Shown: positions 27,180 through 36,104, numbered from the stretch's first letter. The stretch is 64,000 nucleotides of DNA from CAYOHP01 sp964403795 [NCBI: uncultured bacterium] (GCA_964403795.1 CAYOHP010000017.1:16618-80617), one strand, 5' to 3'. The notes: a model not told the origin generated them from the letters alone. Numbers and translations are program-made.

Positions 27180-27199
27180 GCGGCTCCCGGCCTTCCCCC
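27180..27199 (+). repeat. Dispersed element GCGGCTCCCGGCCTTCCCCC, copy 1
   Basis: Identical over at least 21 bp (with one more C on the left) to the copy at 61286-61305, and one mismatch from the minus-strand copy at 54622-54641. It starts 62 nt before GTG 27242. Confidence 0.5.
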
Positions 27200-27210
27200 G
27201 GTGCAACTGG

Positions 27211-27216
27211 TAGCAT
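27211..27216 (+). promoter_or_regulatory. -10-like box of the ABC operon
   Basis: GG-TAGCAT-CG lies 25 nt before GTG 27242, with GAGGAG in between. No clear -35 is visible. Confidence 0.45.
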
Positions 27217-27241
27217 CGCCCCCCCACCGCGAGGAGTCCCC

Positions 27242-28258
27242 GTGATCGAGGTCGAGGCACTGAGGAAGACGTTCCGGGTCCACCGCAAGGATCCGGGGTT
27301 CTGGGGATCGGTGCGCTCGCTCTTCTCCCGGGAGACGATCGAGAAGCCGGCCGTGAAGGACGTCTCGTTCCGGGTCGAGGAGGGCGAGATCGTCGGGCTG
27401 GTGGGCGCCAACGGGGCGGGCAAGACCACCCTGGTCAAGATGCTCGCCGGGATCATCCATCCCTCGGGAGGCGACGCCCGGGTGCTGGGGCACAGGCCCT
27501 GGGAACGGCACGACGAGTTCCGCCACCAGATCGCCCTGATCATGGGCCAGAAGGCCCAGCTCTGGTGGGACCTGCCGGCCGCCGACGGGTTCCTGCTGCT
27601 GAAGGAGGTCTACCGGATCGACGAGACCCGCTACCGGGAGACCCTCGCCTACCTGACCGAGGTCCTCGGGGTCGGCGCCGAACTGAACATCCAGATCCGG
27701 CGGCTGTCGCTGGGCGAGCGCATGAAGATGGAGCTGATCGCGGCCCTGCTCCATGCGCCCCGGGTGGTCTACCTCGACGAGCCGACCATCGGGCTCGACC
27801 TCACCGCCCAGCGGGCGATCCGGGACTTCCTGCTCGCCTACCGGGAGGAGCACCGCCCGGCGATGCTCCTGACCAGCCACTACATGGAGGACATCCAGCG
27901 CCTCTGCAAGCGGATCCTCATCCTGCGCGACGGCGAGCTGGTCTACGACGGGGCGCTCTCCGAGGTGGTGCGGCGCTACGCTCCGGACCGGCTGGTCACG
28001 GTCCACCTGGCGCGCGACCGGGAGGACGGCCGGGCCGGGCTCGACCTGGCAGCCTTCGGCGAGGTGGTGGCCTCGGACGCCGACCAGCTCCGCCTGCGGG
28101 TGGCGCGGGAGCGGGTGCCCGAGGTCTCCTCGGCGCTCCTGGCGCGCCTCGCAGTGGTCGACCTCCAGATCGCCGAGGACGACGTGGGGTCCATCATCGA
28201 GCGGATCATGGGGGCCCGGGGCGGGATGCCGGCGGCCGCCGGACCGGGCGCGTCATGA
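27242..28258 (+). CDS. ABC-2 type transporter ATP-binding protein
   Basis: The 338-aa ATPase has Walker A GANGAGKT (55-62), the signature LSLGERMK, Walker B VVYLDEPT and the switch His in LLTSHYMED. A C-terminal ~90-residue extension is typical of exporter ATPases of the drug/polysaccharide ABC-2 class. The first ~35 residues place a helical insertion before the core. GTG 27242 follows GAGGAG. It overlaps the first permease gene by 4 bp (ATGA). With the two permeases it should form a heteromeric exporter; the cargo is unknown. Confidence 0.96.
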   Translation: MIEVEALRKTFRVHRKDPGFWGSVRSLFSRETIEKPAVKDVSFRVEEGEIVGLVGANGAGKTTLVKMLAGIIHPSGGDARVLGHRPWERHDEFRHQIALIMGQKAQLWWDLPAADGFLLLKEVYRIDETRYRETLAYLTEVLGVGAELNIQIRRLSLGERMKMELIAALLHAPRVVYLDEPTIGLDLTAQRAIRDFLLAYREEHRPAMLLTSHYMEDIQRLCKRILILRDGELVYDGALSEVVRRYAPDRLVTVHLARDREDGRAGLDLAAFGEVVASDADQLRLRVARERVPEVSSALLARLAVVDLQIAEDDVGSIIERIMGARGGMPAAAGPGAS

Positions 28259-29067
28259 CGCCGTCGCTCTTCTTCTCGGTGCTCTCGCTGGAGGCCCGCA
28301 CCCGCATGAGCTACCGGGTCGACTTCTGGCTGCGCACGGTGCTGGCACTGCTGGCCGAGCTGGGAGCCTTCGTGTTCCTGGCCTGGGCGCTGTTCGCCGA
28401 GACCGGGGCCAGCGAGATCCGCGGCTTCACCCAGGGCGGGCTGGTCCTCTACTACGCGGCGGTGATGCTGCTCGGCAAGCTGGTCGCCGGGGCCGACCTC
28501 GGGAGCGACGTGTCCCAGGACATCTACGGCGGCGGCCTCACCCGCTACCTGATGTTCCCCCGGGCCTACGTCCCCTTCAAGTACGCCCAGCAGCTCGGCG
28601 GCCAGACCCCGGCGGTGTTCCAGGCCGCGATCTTCGGGATCCTGCTCTTCGCCGTGGGCGACCGGATCGGGGCGACCCCGCCGGGTCCCGCGGCCCTCGC
28701 CATGACGCTCCTCTCGCTGGCGCTGGGGAACCTCATCTACTTCCTGCTGCGCCTGCCACTGGAGATGGTCGCTTTCTGGCACGACAACGTCTGGAGCCTG
28801 GTGGTGCTGCTGCGCAACGTGAGCCGCATCCTGGGAGGCGCCACCCTGCCGCTCGCCATGTTCCCGGGCGCGGTCGCCGACATCCTCTGGTGGCTGCCCT
28901 TCCGCCTGGTCTACGAGGTCCCGGTGGCCTGCCTGCTGGGTCGCATCACGCCCGGGGAGTGGCTCGCCTCGCTGGGGCTCGCAGCGGCCTGGATCGCGGT
29001 GCTCGCCCTGACCACCCTGGCGGTGTGGCGACGCGGGACGCTCCAGTACACCGGAGTCGGGATCTAG
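28255..29067 (+). CDS. ABC-2 type permease subunit (DUF990-like), first
   Basis: The 270-aa protein has about six hydrophobic segments (for example VLALLAELGAFVFLAWALF and LGLAAAWIAVLALTTLAVW). It has the pattern of the DUF990/ABC2_membrane_6 family: RTRMSYRVDFWLRT near the N-terminus, and DIYGGGLTRYLMFP after the third segment, a family hallmark. ATG 28255 overlaps the ATPase stop, and only 2 bp separate it from the second permease. Confidence 0.92.
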   Translation: MTPSLFFSVLSLEARTRMSYRVDFWLRTVLALLAELGAFVFLAWALFAETGASEIRGFTQGGLVLYYAAVMLLGKLVAGADLGSDVSQDIYGGGLTRYLMFPRAYVPFKYAQQLGGQTPAVFQAAIFGILLFAVGDRIGATPPGPAALAMTLLSLALGNLIYFLLRLPLEMVAFWHDNVWSLVVLLRNVSRILGGATLPLAMFPGAVADILWWLPFRLVYEVPVACLLGRITPGEWLASLGLAAAWIAVLALTTLAVWRRGTLQYTGVGI

Positions 29068-29069
29068 CC

Positions 29070-29858
29070 ATGACGCGCTACCTCCGGCTCTACCTCCACT
29101 TCCTGCGCTTCTCGTTCTCCCGGGCCATGGAGTTCCGCTTCGACTTCGGATTCCGGATCGTGATGGACGTGGTCTGGTACCTGAACAACCTGGCCCTCTA
29201 CGGGGTGCTCTACCGGCACACCTCGCTGCTCGGGGGCTGGAACGAGGACCAGTCGCTGGTCTTCCTCGGCACGCTGTTCCTGGCCGACGCCCTGAACATG
29301 ACGATCTTCGCCAACAACATGTGGTGGTTCCCGATCTTCGTGAACCAGGGCGACCTCGACTACTACCTGGTGCGCCCGGTCTCGTCGCTGTTCTTCCTTT
29401 CGTTCCGCGACTTCGCGGCCAACTCGTTCGTGAACCTCTTGATGACCTTCGGGTTCATGGCCTGGGCACTGGCCCGCTATCCCGGCGAACTGGGCGCCGT
29501 GAACCTGGCGATCTGGGCGGTGATGCTGGCCGGCGGGGTGATCCTCCACTGGCTGGTGGAGCTCTGCTTCCTGATCCCGGTCTTCTGGCTCCACCAGGGC
29601 ACGGGTCTCCGCGACATCGCCTGGAGCCTGAACCGCTACTCGCAGTACCCCGACGGCATCTACACCGGCTGGATGCGGCGGATCGTGGTCTCGCTGCTGC
29701 CGTTCGCGCTGATGGCCTCGTTCCCGTGCCGGGCGCTGTTCTCGTCCGACCCGTGGCCGGTGTTGCTGCACACCACGGTGGTGGTGGCCGGGTTCTCGAT
29801 CTTCGTGGCCTGGCTCTGGGACCGGGGACTGCGCTCCTACTCGTCGGCGTCGTCGTAG
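29070..29858 (+). CDS. ABC-2 type permease subunit (DUF990-like), second
   Basis: The 262-aa protein is related to the previous one: MEFRFDFGFRIVMDVVWYLNN at the start, NQGDLDYYLVRPVSSLF in the middle, and about six membrane segments. Two non-identical permeases plus one ATPase is the usual composition of this transporter family. ATG 29070 follows the upstream stop by 2 bp. It is the last gene of the operon and converges with the histidine kinase gene (14 bp). Confidence 0.92.
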   Translation: MTRYLRLYLHFLRFSFSRAMEFRFDFGFRIVMDVVWYLNNLALYGVLYRHTSLLGGWNEDQSLVFLGTLFLADALNMTIFANNMWWFPIFVNQGDLDYYLVRPVSSLFFLSFRDFAANSFVNLLMTFGFMAWALARYPGELGAVNLAIWAVMLAGGVILHWLVELCFLIPVFWLHQGTGLRDIAWSLNRYSQYPDGIYTGWMRRIVVSLLPFALMASFPCRALFSSDPWPVLLHTTVVVAGFSIFVAWLWDRGLRSYSSASS

Positions 29859-29872
29859 CGCGGGGTCCGGGC

Positions 29873-31396
29873 TCACTTCCCGGCCGGCACCTCCGGGTCG
29901 CGCCGACCGCCTGGGCGAGCCAGGCAGTCGATCACGGACTGGCAGAGTTCGGTCAGGCGGTAGGGCTTCCGAAGGATCTGGCTGGAGGTCCTCAGGATGA
30001 GCTGCTCCGTCTCGGGATCATCGGCTCCCCCGGTCGAGAACAGGAAGCGGGGCGTACCGTCACCCAGCGCCGAGGCGACGGTACGGTAGAGTCCCAGGCC
30101 ATCCATCCTGGGCATGCGCAGGTCGCAGACCACCAGGTCGTAGGGGACCGCCAGGATCCTCCGGAACGCCTCCACCCCGTCGTGGACCGCGTCGAGGCGC
30201 TCCAGACCCATCTCGGAGAGCGCCCTCCGGGCCAGGTCGAGGAATTCGATCTGGTCGTCGACCACCAGGACCCTCGACCCGCGCGGCGCCCGCCCACCGG
30301 AGCCGGGCGCCGGTCCCTCGGACTCCCTGGGGAAGTCGGCGCCGGGCACGGATACCGGGAGGGGAACCCGGAGCTGGACCCTGGCGCCACCCAGGTCGCC
30401 CTCGCCGACCTCGAGCCGGCCTCCGTGGGCGGCTGCGGTGGCCGCAGCCATGGCCAGGCCCAACCCGGTCCCCTTGCCGGGGGCCTTGGTGGTGAAGAAG
30501 GCCTCCGTCACCCGATCCCGGATCTCGGGAGCGATTCCCGGACCGTCGTCCGAGACCGACAGGAGGGCCTGGCGATCCGGCAGTACCGAGAGTTCGACGC
30601 GGATCCGTCCCAGTCCTCCGACCTCCTGGATCGCATCGCGGGCGTTGGCCATCAGGTTCAGGACCATCTGCATCAGGGCATCGCGATCCATCGGCAGCAC
30701 CACGTTGTGGACCGGCTCTTCCCACTCGATCTCCACGCCCTCCCGGCGGTACATCGGAGCCATCAGTCCGACCGCATCCGAGACCGGCTCCCGCAGGTCC
30801 CCGGGCACGAAGTCGGTGGCAGGACGCCGGACCGCGTGCAGGAGTCGGGCGACGATCACCCGGCAATGGTCGGCAGCGGCCCCGATCTTCTCCACCGCTT
30901 CCAGGTCCGCATGGGCGAGGACCGTTCCCCGGAGCACATCGGTGTATCCGAGGATGATGGCCAGCGGATTGTTCAGGTCATGGGCGACCCCTCCGAGGAC
31001 CTGGCCGATGAGGCGCAGGCGCTCGGTGTCGGCGAGGCGCTCCTCGAGATCGAGCTCCGTCCTGAGGTCGGCGAACGAGTGCACGGTGCGCTCGTCGTCG
31101 ATCACGCTCGCCGACCATCGCACCGGGATCCGTTCCCCCGAGGCGTGCCTCAGGTGGATGACCCTCAACCGGGTCATGGAGGTCCGGGCCTTGTAGGCCC
31201 TTCCCTTTGGATCCCCGGGACTCCCTTGGCTCGACAGCATCTCGGGGAGCCGAACTCCTTGGAGATCCACCTCGGACCGGCCGGAGAGCTTCTGGAGAGC
31301 CGGATTGGTGACCAGGATCCGGCTCTCCCGGTCCACCACGGCGACGCCCTCCCGAAGGCTGCAGAAGGCACTCGCCAAGTGCCCGGAGTCTTTCAT
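29873..31396 (-). CDS. Hybrid sensor histidine kinase (PAS-HisKA-HATPase-receiver)
   Basis: The 507-aa soluble kinase has four parts: PAS (~8-105), HisKA with phospho-acceptor His139 in GGVAHDLNNPLAIILGY, HATPase (N box NLMANARDAIQ, DDGPGIAPE, GKGTGLGLAMA), and a C-terminal receiver (VLVVDDQ, phospho-Asp425 in VVCDLRMPRMDG). No membrane segment is seen, so it senses a cytoplasmic signal through PAS. No partner response regulator lies nearby. ATG 31396 is preceded by GGAAGGACGGAAG. The 148 bp upstream, before HflX ends, hold no other gene. Confidence 0.95.
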   Translation of the reverse strand: MKDSGHLASAFCSLREGVAVVDRESRILVTNPALQKLSGRSEVDLQGVRLPEMLSSQGSPGDPKGRAYKARTSMTRLRVIHLRHASGERIPVRWSASVIDDERTVHSFADLRTELDLEERLADTERLRLIGQVLGGVAHDLNNPLAIILGYTDVLRGTVLAHADLEAVEKIGAAADHCRVIVARLLHAVRRPATDFVPGDLREPVSDAVGLMAPMYRREGVEIEWEEPVHNVVLPMDRDALMQMVLNLMANARDAIQEVGGLGRIRVELSVLPDRQALLSVSDDGPGIAPEIRDRVTEAFFTTKAPGKGTGLGLAMAAATAAAHGGRLEVGEGDLGGARVQLRVPLPVSVPGADFPRESEGPAPGSGGRAPRGSRVLVVDDQIEFLDLARRALSEMGLERLDAVHDGVEAFRRILAVPYDLVVCDLRMPRMDGLGLYRTVASALGDGTPRFLFSTGGADDPETEQLILRTSSQILRKPYRLTELCQSVIDCLARPGGRRDPEVPAGK

Positions 31397-31544
31397 CTTC
31401 CGTCCTTCCGGGATCGCGGGACCCGGAGGCCTCGTCCCCTACATTGTCCACCTCTGGTCCCTTCTCCGGAAGGTGAGAACGCCTACTCGTGTGCGCGTGG
31501 CGCTCCGGCAGGACGGAGTCCAGGGAAAGGGGCGGACGCCGTCC

Positions 31545-33014
31545 TCACGCCGGGAGGACGCGGACCCCGTCCTCCGGGACGGCGGTCAGGCGAGCCAGGT
31601 TGTCGGGACTGGTGCGGACCGTGAAGGTCACACCCTCGGCCCCATAGGCCTCGGCGATCACCCGCACCGCGGCCCTCACCCGGCCCACCGCTCCCTGGCT
31701 GGCGAAGGGCACGAACACCTGCCGCTCCACCATGTCGCGCTCGAAGTGGCGGCGGATCCGCTCCGAGAGGCGGGCCACGTCGCCGGGTACGAAGACCGAG
31801 AGGATCTCGGCCTCCGGGTCGGCGGCGGCCAGCCCCGCCCGCGCCCCGGGATCGAGCCGGTCCGCCTTGTTCAGGACCAGGATCCGCGGCAGGGAGTCGG
31901 CGCCCACCTCGGAGAGGGTCTCCCGCACCACTTCGAGATGGTTGCGGAAGGCCGGATCGGAGGCGTCGGCCATGACCAGGAGGAGCGAGGCGTTCCTGGC
32001 CTCCTCGAGGGTCGACCGGAAACAGGCCACCAGCGCGTGGGGGAGGTTCCGGATGAAACCCACCGTGTCGGTCACCAGGATCCTCGGCACCGATTCCGGC
32101 TGGAGCGGTCGCACCGTGGTGTCGAGGGTCGCGAAGAGCTTGTCCTGGACCAGGACCTCGCTGCCGGTCAGCGCCCGCATCATCGAGGACTTGCCGGCGT
32201 TGGTGTAGCCGACCAGCGCTACCGTGTCGCCGTCGGCGCGCCGCTCCCGGCGCCGACCGTCCTCGGCGGCCACGGTCTCGAGCTCGACCTCGATCTCGCG
32301 GACCCGGTCGCGGATCCGGCGCCGGTCGAGCTCGGCCTTCGATTCGCCCACGCCCTTGGCCCCGATCCCGCCGCCGCTGCGCTCGCTGCGCCCGGTCTCC
32401 CGCATGCGGGGCGCCAGGTAGCGCAGGCGCGCCGCCTCGACCTGGAGCTTGGCGGCCCGGCTGCGGGCGTGGCGGCCGAAGATCTGGATGATGACCGCGG
32501 GCCGGTCGAGGACCTCGGCACCGGTGGCCGACTCGAGGTTCCGCATCTGGGTCGGGGAGAGCTCGCAGTCGAAGATCACCAGGCCCGGGCGCGGCGAGCC
32601 GGCCGGGCCCTCGGGGCGGGCCTCGGGGGGTGGCTCCCGGCCTTCCTCCGACGGACCGACGGCTTCGGCTTCGACTTCGGCGGCCTCGGCCTGGGCCCGG
32701 AGCTTGGCCTTGTGGGGGCGCGGCCGGGCCTTGGGCGCCACCTTGCCGCTGCCGCCCGTCAGCTCCGCCAGCTCCCGGAGCTTGCCCTCGCCCAGGATGG
32801 TCGGACCGGTCAGGTTGGGGCGGGGCTGGACCATGGTGGCGACGGTGGGATGGCCCAGGGTCTCGACCAGGCGGGTCAGTTCGGCGAGCGACTCGGCGAC
32901 CTCGGCGTCGCTATGGCCGGGCAGTCGGATCCCGACCAGGACGGCAGAAGGGACCTCGGGACGGGTGGTCGGCACGGGGACACGCGATCCTCTCGACCGG
33001 GCCGCCGGCCGCAC
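31545..33014 (-). CDS. hflX: Ribosome-associated GTPase HflX
   Basis: This protein (489 aa) carries the HflX N-terminal domain (LTGPTILGEGKLREL, IFDCELSPTQMRNLE, the glycine-rich GGGIGAKGVGE) and a GTPase domain: G1 GYTNAGKSS (269-277), ATLDTT, G3 DTVGFI, G4 LNKAD. HflX splits or rescues stalled ribosomes. Between GEGKLREL and IFDCELSP there is a ~55-residue insertion (88-143), first basic then Glu/Pro-rich, absent from ordinary HflX. GTG 33014 is taken as the start; GTG 32975 is an alternative that would drop 13 residues. A TACGCT box stands upstream at 33053-33058. Confidence 0.95.
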   Translation of the reverse strand: MRPAARSRGSRVPVPTTRPEVPSAVLVGIRLPGHSDAEVAESLAELTRLVETLGHPTVATMVQPRPNLTGPTILGEGKLRELAELTGGSGKVAPKARPRPHKAKLRAQAEAAEVEAEAVGPSEEGREPPPEARPEGPAGSPRPGLVIFDCELSPTQMRNLESATGAEVLDRPAVIIQIFGRHARSRAAKLQVEAARLRYLAPRMRETGRSERSGGGIGAKGVGESKAELDRRRIRDRVREIEVELETVAAEDGRRRERRADGDTVALVGYTNAGKSSMMRALTGSEVLVQDKLFATLDTTVRPLQPESVPRILVTDTVGFIRNLPHALVACFRSTLEEARNASLLLVMADASDPAFRNHLEVVRETLSEVGADSLPRILVLNKADRLDPGARAGLAAADPEAEILSVFVPGDVARLSERIRRHFERDMVERQVFVPFASQGAVGRVRAAVRVIAEAYGAEGVTFTVRTSPDNLARLTAVPEDGVRVLPA

Positions 33015-33050
33015 GGACGGGGCGCGGCGCTCCGGGAAAACCTCACGGCT

Positions 33051-33533
33051 TCAGCGTACCGCAGGGGAAGGACGGGAAGGTGGGTCCCGGAGCGTTTCGC
33101 CCGGGAGTCCCGCGGAAGTGGAGAGCCGCTCGAGGGCCTCGTGCAGCCAGGCCACCGAGACCCGGGTGGGACCGCAGGGGATCGGCTCATGCGTCCCGTC
33201 GGGGCGGGTGCGGGCGAAGAGGAGGGTGAGGCGGCCGGGGGACGGACGCGCCTGGCAGGCCGCTCCCGGGATGGGCGGAGCCAGGTCGAGATACGGGAGG
33301 GCAGGGTTCGGCCCCTTGAAGACCCGGCGGACCACGAAGCGGGAGGGCGCCAGCGGTTCCGAGGGTACCGAGGGGTTCTCCATGGTGAAGCCCTCGACCA
33401 CCAGGTCGGCGCGGGCGAAGTCGGGAGCCGGGTCGAAGGGGGCGTCGCAGGCGCAGGCCCGGGCGCGGCCCGCGGCCAACGGCCCGAGGGCGAGGGAGAG
33501 GGCGAGGGCGAGGGCGAGCCGGACGAAACGCAT
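33051..33533 (-). CDS. Small exported Cys-containing protein (possible NTR/TIMP-like fold)
   Basis: The 160-aa product starts at ATG 33533 with a signal peptide (FVRLALALALSLALGPLAAGRARA). The mature protein begins CACDAPFDPAPDFARADLVVEG and continues RFVVRRVFKGP. A leading C-x-C followed by a 'source of a flux' pattern (ADLVVEG ... FKG) is seen in many bacterial NTR/TIMP-like secreted proteins; I assign this only by pattern. It ends 36 bp before the HflX gene on the same strand, and the HflX -10-like box overlaps its 3' end. Confidence 0.7.
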   Translation of the reverse strand: MRFVRLALALALSLALGPLAAGRARACACDAPFDPAPDFARADLVVEGFTMENPSVPSEPLAPSRFVVRRVFKGPNPALPYLDLAPPIPGAACQARPSPGRLTLLFARTRPDGTHEPIPCGPTRVSVAWLHEALERLSTSAGLPGETLRDPPSRPSPAVR

Positions 33534-33681
33534 GGAGGTTCCCCGGGCTCCGCATCGGCGGGTCCCATCCGGACCATCGGCGGACCCGGATCGGGGGATG
33601 AGGGGCGGTCGCGATGCGAGCTGGACCTTTGAACCTCGGGTCAGGTCCGACCGTCTCTGCCTGTGGAGACGGAGGACCCCG

Positions 33682-34500
33682 ATGGGCCGACCCGAGGGCA
33701 AACACGGCGAACCGGAGAGCGCGGGGGTCGAGAGCGCGATCCCTCCCTATGCCTGGCTGGGACGCCCGCCCGGCGAGTGGTCACCGGTGGAACTCCCGGG
33801 CATGGCCCTGCAGGTACTCCTCCGTTGGCCGCTCACCTGGTTGGTGGTGGCGGCGGGATCCGCCCTGGTATGGGGCTTCGTCCTCGCCCTTTCGGTCCCG
33901 ATCTGCCGCTCCCCCGACCCCTTCGTGCCGTCGCTGGTGGGCTTCTTCCTGGCACTCGCCGTCACCGGCACCTGGATCCGCCTCGGGGACGAGGCCCTGG
34001 CCTGGGGGCCGGGGGCGAGCCGGGCCCGGGCCATGGCGCCGGACTTCTCCCGATGGCTCCCGATGTTCGGGGTCGCCCTGATCCTCGCTCTCTCCGGTGG
34101 GGTCCTCTACCTCGCCGGCCTCGGTGCCTTCCACCTGACGGGCAGCCGCCCCGCCGGTTGGCTGGTCCTGGCCGGAGGTGCCGTGGCGATGTTCCGGCTG
34201 GGTTCCATGGCGCTCCACGAGATCCTGGTGCGGGGAGCCGGGCCCCTCGCCGCCCTGTCCGGTTCGTGGCGCCTGACCCGCTCCTCGGCGAGCGGACTCC
34301 TCCTGGCCGCGGTGCTCTACGGAACGGTGGCTGGGTTGTGCCGGGCCCTGCTCGGCTTCGTGGGGAGCGCCACCGCCAATCAACTCGGTCCGGTCGCCAC
34401 GGTCCCGGCCATCACCCTCACCCTGCTGCTCCCGGTCTGGGCCAGCCTGGTCTGGACCGCCGCCTACGTCTCCGCAAGGTCGCGGGAGGAGTTCCCTTGA
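33682..34500 (+). CDS. Polytopic membrane protein of unknown function
   Basis: The 272-aa protein starts at ATG 33682 with GGAGG 6 nt upstream (33671-33675). A ~40-residue soluble N-terminus is followed by about six hydrophobic segments, for example LTWLVVAAGSALVWGFVLAL, FGVALILALSGGVLYLAGLG and LLLAAVLYGTVAGLCRALLG. It resembles the DUF4013-like/integral membrane protein class only in general layout; no family is claimed. Its stop overlaps the TTG start of the pilin-like gene (TTGA), so the two are co-translated, and it may help anchor or export that product. Confidence 0.8.
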   Translation: MGRPEGKHGEPESAGVESAIPPYAWLGRPPGEWSPVELPGMALQVLLRWPLTWLVVAAGSALVWGFVLALSVPICRSPDPFVPSLVGFFLALAVTGTWIRLGDEALAWGPGASRARAMAPDFSRWLPMFGVALILALSGGVLYLAGLGAFHLTGSRPAGWLVLAGGAVAMFRLGSMALHEILVRGAGPLAALSGSWRLTRSSASGLLLAAVLYGTVAGLCRALLGFVGSATANQLGPVATVPAITLTLLLPVWASLVWTAAYVSARSREEFP

Positions 34501-35024
34501 GGCTGTGCCGACTGCTCACCATCGTTGCCTTCCTGCTCTCGGTCGGTGCCGGCTCCGTCGAGGCCTGCTGCCGCCCGGTGCGCCGCGGGTGCTTCGCCAA
34601 CCAGAAGACGATCGCGGGCGCGATCGAGATGTACAACCTCGACTTCAACCAGGCCGTCGACGTGATCCCGTGGGAGGTCCTGAAGCAGTACGGCTACCTC
34701 CAATCGATCCCCGACGATCCCGGGGAGGGGCCCGGGAGCCGGGAGAACTACCTGCTCGTCGACGGCAGGGTCTTCTGCCTCCGACACGGGACGATCCAGG
34801 GATCCGGCAATCCCCGCCAGGACCTGAGGGACCTCGGCGTCACGGATCCCGCGCTGCTGGGCCGGGCGGCGACCGAGGCGGCCGGCAGGTTCCCCGACGA
34901 TCCTCCCCGGCCCGGCCAGGTCGCCTTCCTTCCCGCGGCGGCCGCCTGGTTCGCCCTGATCGCGGTCTCGCCGCTCCACGCCTACGCCCTGCCGCTCCGG
35001 GACCCGTTGGGGACCGGGCCCTGA
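34497..35024 (+). CDS. Exported pilin-like globular domain without prepilin helix, C-terminal membrane segment
   Basis: TTG 34497 overlaps the previous stop, and GGGAGGAG precedes it. The 175-aa product has an ordinary signal peptide (RLLTIVAFLLSVGAGSVEA) instead of the GFTLIELxxV prepilin helix. Residues 32-98 match the segment that normally follows that helix in many type II/IV pilins: CFANQKTIAGAIEMYNLD, then WEVLKQYGYLQSIPDDPGEG, then CLRHG. A hydrophobic stretch (~141-164, VAFLPAAAAWFALIAVSPLHA) near the C-terminus may anchor it. It cannot be assembled as a normal pilin because the helix is missing. The same domain occurs twice in the protein at 50824-51633. Role unknown. Confidence 0.85.
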   Translation: MRLCRLLTIVAFLLSVGAGSVEACCRPVRRGCFANQKTIAGAIEMYNLDFNQAVDVIPWEVLKQYGYLQSIPDDPGEGPGSRENYLLVDGRVFCLRHGTIQGSGNPRQDLRDLGVTDPALLGRAATEAAGRFPDDPPRPGQVAFLPAAAAWFALIAVSPLHAYALPLRDPLGTGP

Positions 35025-36104
35025 TCAGGCCGCTCTTCGATGCGGGTTCCTGCGGGCTCCCCGGTGCGGCTCGTCGCGCCGAGCGATGCCCCGGGTGAGG
35101 CGCCCCAGCAGGTCGGCACCGGTGACCACCCGTCGGATCGGACCCCAGAGCAGGATCAGATCCTGATCGACCAGGTCGCCGCCCCCGCCGCGCCGGCGCG
35201 CCCGGAGCCTTTCCAGGACCTTGCCGAGCGGCGTCGCCGGATCCCTCACCAGGATCGGCTCGTGGAAGCACCGCGCCAGGTCGGCGCGTGGTCCGCCGAA
35301 GAGCACCCCGCGCAGGAAGCGGTGGGCGTCGAGCGCCAGGCGCGGCTCGCCCTGGGGATCGGTGAGCACCAGCCACTTCACCCCGGGGGCCGCCACGCTC
35401 TGCAGGAAGGGATCGTCAGGAGCCGGGCTCCACTTCGGGAGCACAGGACGCCCCCGGCGGATCGGGAGGGCCAGGACGCTGCCGGTCTCGAGGGGCGTGC
35501 CCAGTTCATGGAGGGGGAGGTCGTCGATGTCCAGGAAGTTCATGGCGCCCCGCCCCTCGACCGGCCCCACCTCCGAATCCGGGTGATGCATGTGGTGGTG
35601 GAGCAGGCGACGGAGTGCTCCCTCGCTCCAGGTCTTCACCTCCTCCGGTCCCAGCAGCCGGTCCAGCAGCCAGGCCGTGGGACGGACCACCGGGAAGAGC
35701 AGCACGCCATAGACGTCCACCAGCGGCGCCAGCCTGGAGGCCACGCCCAGGGCATGCCGGGAGACATAGGCCTGGGGCAGGAGTTCCCCCAGGAAGGCGA
35801 TGGCGAGCGTCGAGACGACGAAGGCCCCGGCCCCGCCGAGCAGCGAGCCTGCGAGCACGGTGAGTGCGCAGTTCACGGTGACATTGCCCCAGAGGATGGT
35901 GGCGAGCAGCCCATGGGGATCACGCCGGATGGCCAACACCCGCGCCGCCCTGGGGTCGCCTTCCGCGGCATCAGCCTCGAGGCGGATCCGGTTCACCCCG
36001 AAGAACGCCAGGTTGGCTCCCGAGAACATCGCCGACTGGCCCAGGCAGACGGCGAAGCCGGCCAACTGCCACTCGAACACGGTCCTCAGCCCCTCGCTCC
36101 GCAT
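35025..36104 (-). CDS. DUF21/CNNM-family membrane protein (hemolysin C/CorC-like)
   Basis: The 359-aa protein has the DUF21 layout: GQSAMFSGANLAFFGVNRIRLEADA at the N-terminus (family motif S-x-x-E/N-A), DPHGLLATILWGNVTVNCALT, further membrane segments, then AFLGELLPQAYVSRH. A CBS-like cytosolic region follows (VLALPIRRGRPVLP, WLVLTDPQGEPRLALD). The family is linked to divalent cation (Mg/Co) transport or efflux. ATG 36104 has no SD and a TAGATT box only 2 nt away, so GTG 36080 (SD-like GGGGCTGAGG upstream) may be the true start. It converges with the pilin-like gene. Confidence 0.85.
   Translation of the reverse strand: MRSEGLRTVFEWQLAGFAVCLGQSAMFSGANLAFFGVNRIRLEADAAEGDPRAARVLAIRRDPHGLLATILWGNVTVNCALTVLAGSLLGGAGAFVVSTLAIAFLGELLPQAYVSRHALGVASRLAPLVDVYGVLLFPVVRPTAWLLDRLLGPEEVKTWSEGALRRLLHHHMHHPDSEVGPVEGRGAMNFLDIDDLPLHELGTPLETGSVLALPIRRGRPVLPKWSPAPDDPFLQSVAAPGVKWLVLTDPQGEPRLALDAHRFLRGVLFGGPRADLARCFHEPILVRDPATPLGKVLERLRARRRGGGGDLVDQDLILLWGPIRRVVTGADLLGRLTRGIARRDEPHRGARRNPHRRAA

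Larger units (their letters stand above)
26917..27241. other. Gene-free interval between LysM gene 2 and the ABC operon
   Basis: These 325 bp hold the sigma54 promoter for the minus-strand LysM gene (26964-26979) and, for the plus strand, a 21-bp repeated element, a TAGCAT box and the GAGGAG SD of the ABC ATPase gene. Nothing else is recognised. Confidence 0.7.

Noticed and set aside
34497-35024. Interpretation as an ordinary prepilin with a mis-called start
   Set aside because: In-frame sequence upstream encodes no GFTLIE-type helix; that DNA codes for the polytopic membrane protein in another frame, and the TTG start has a strong SD.
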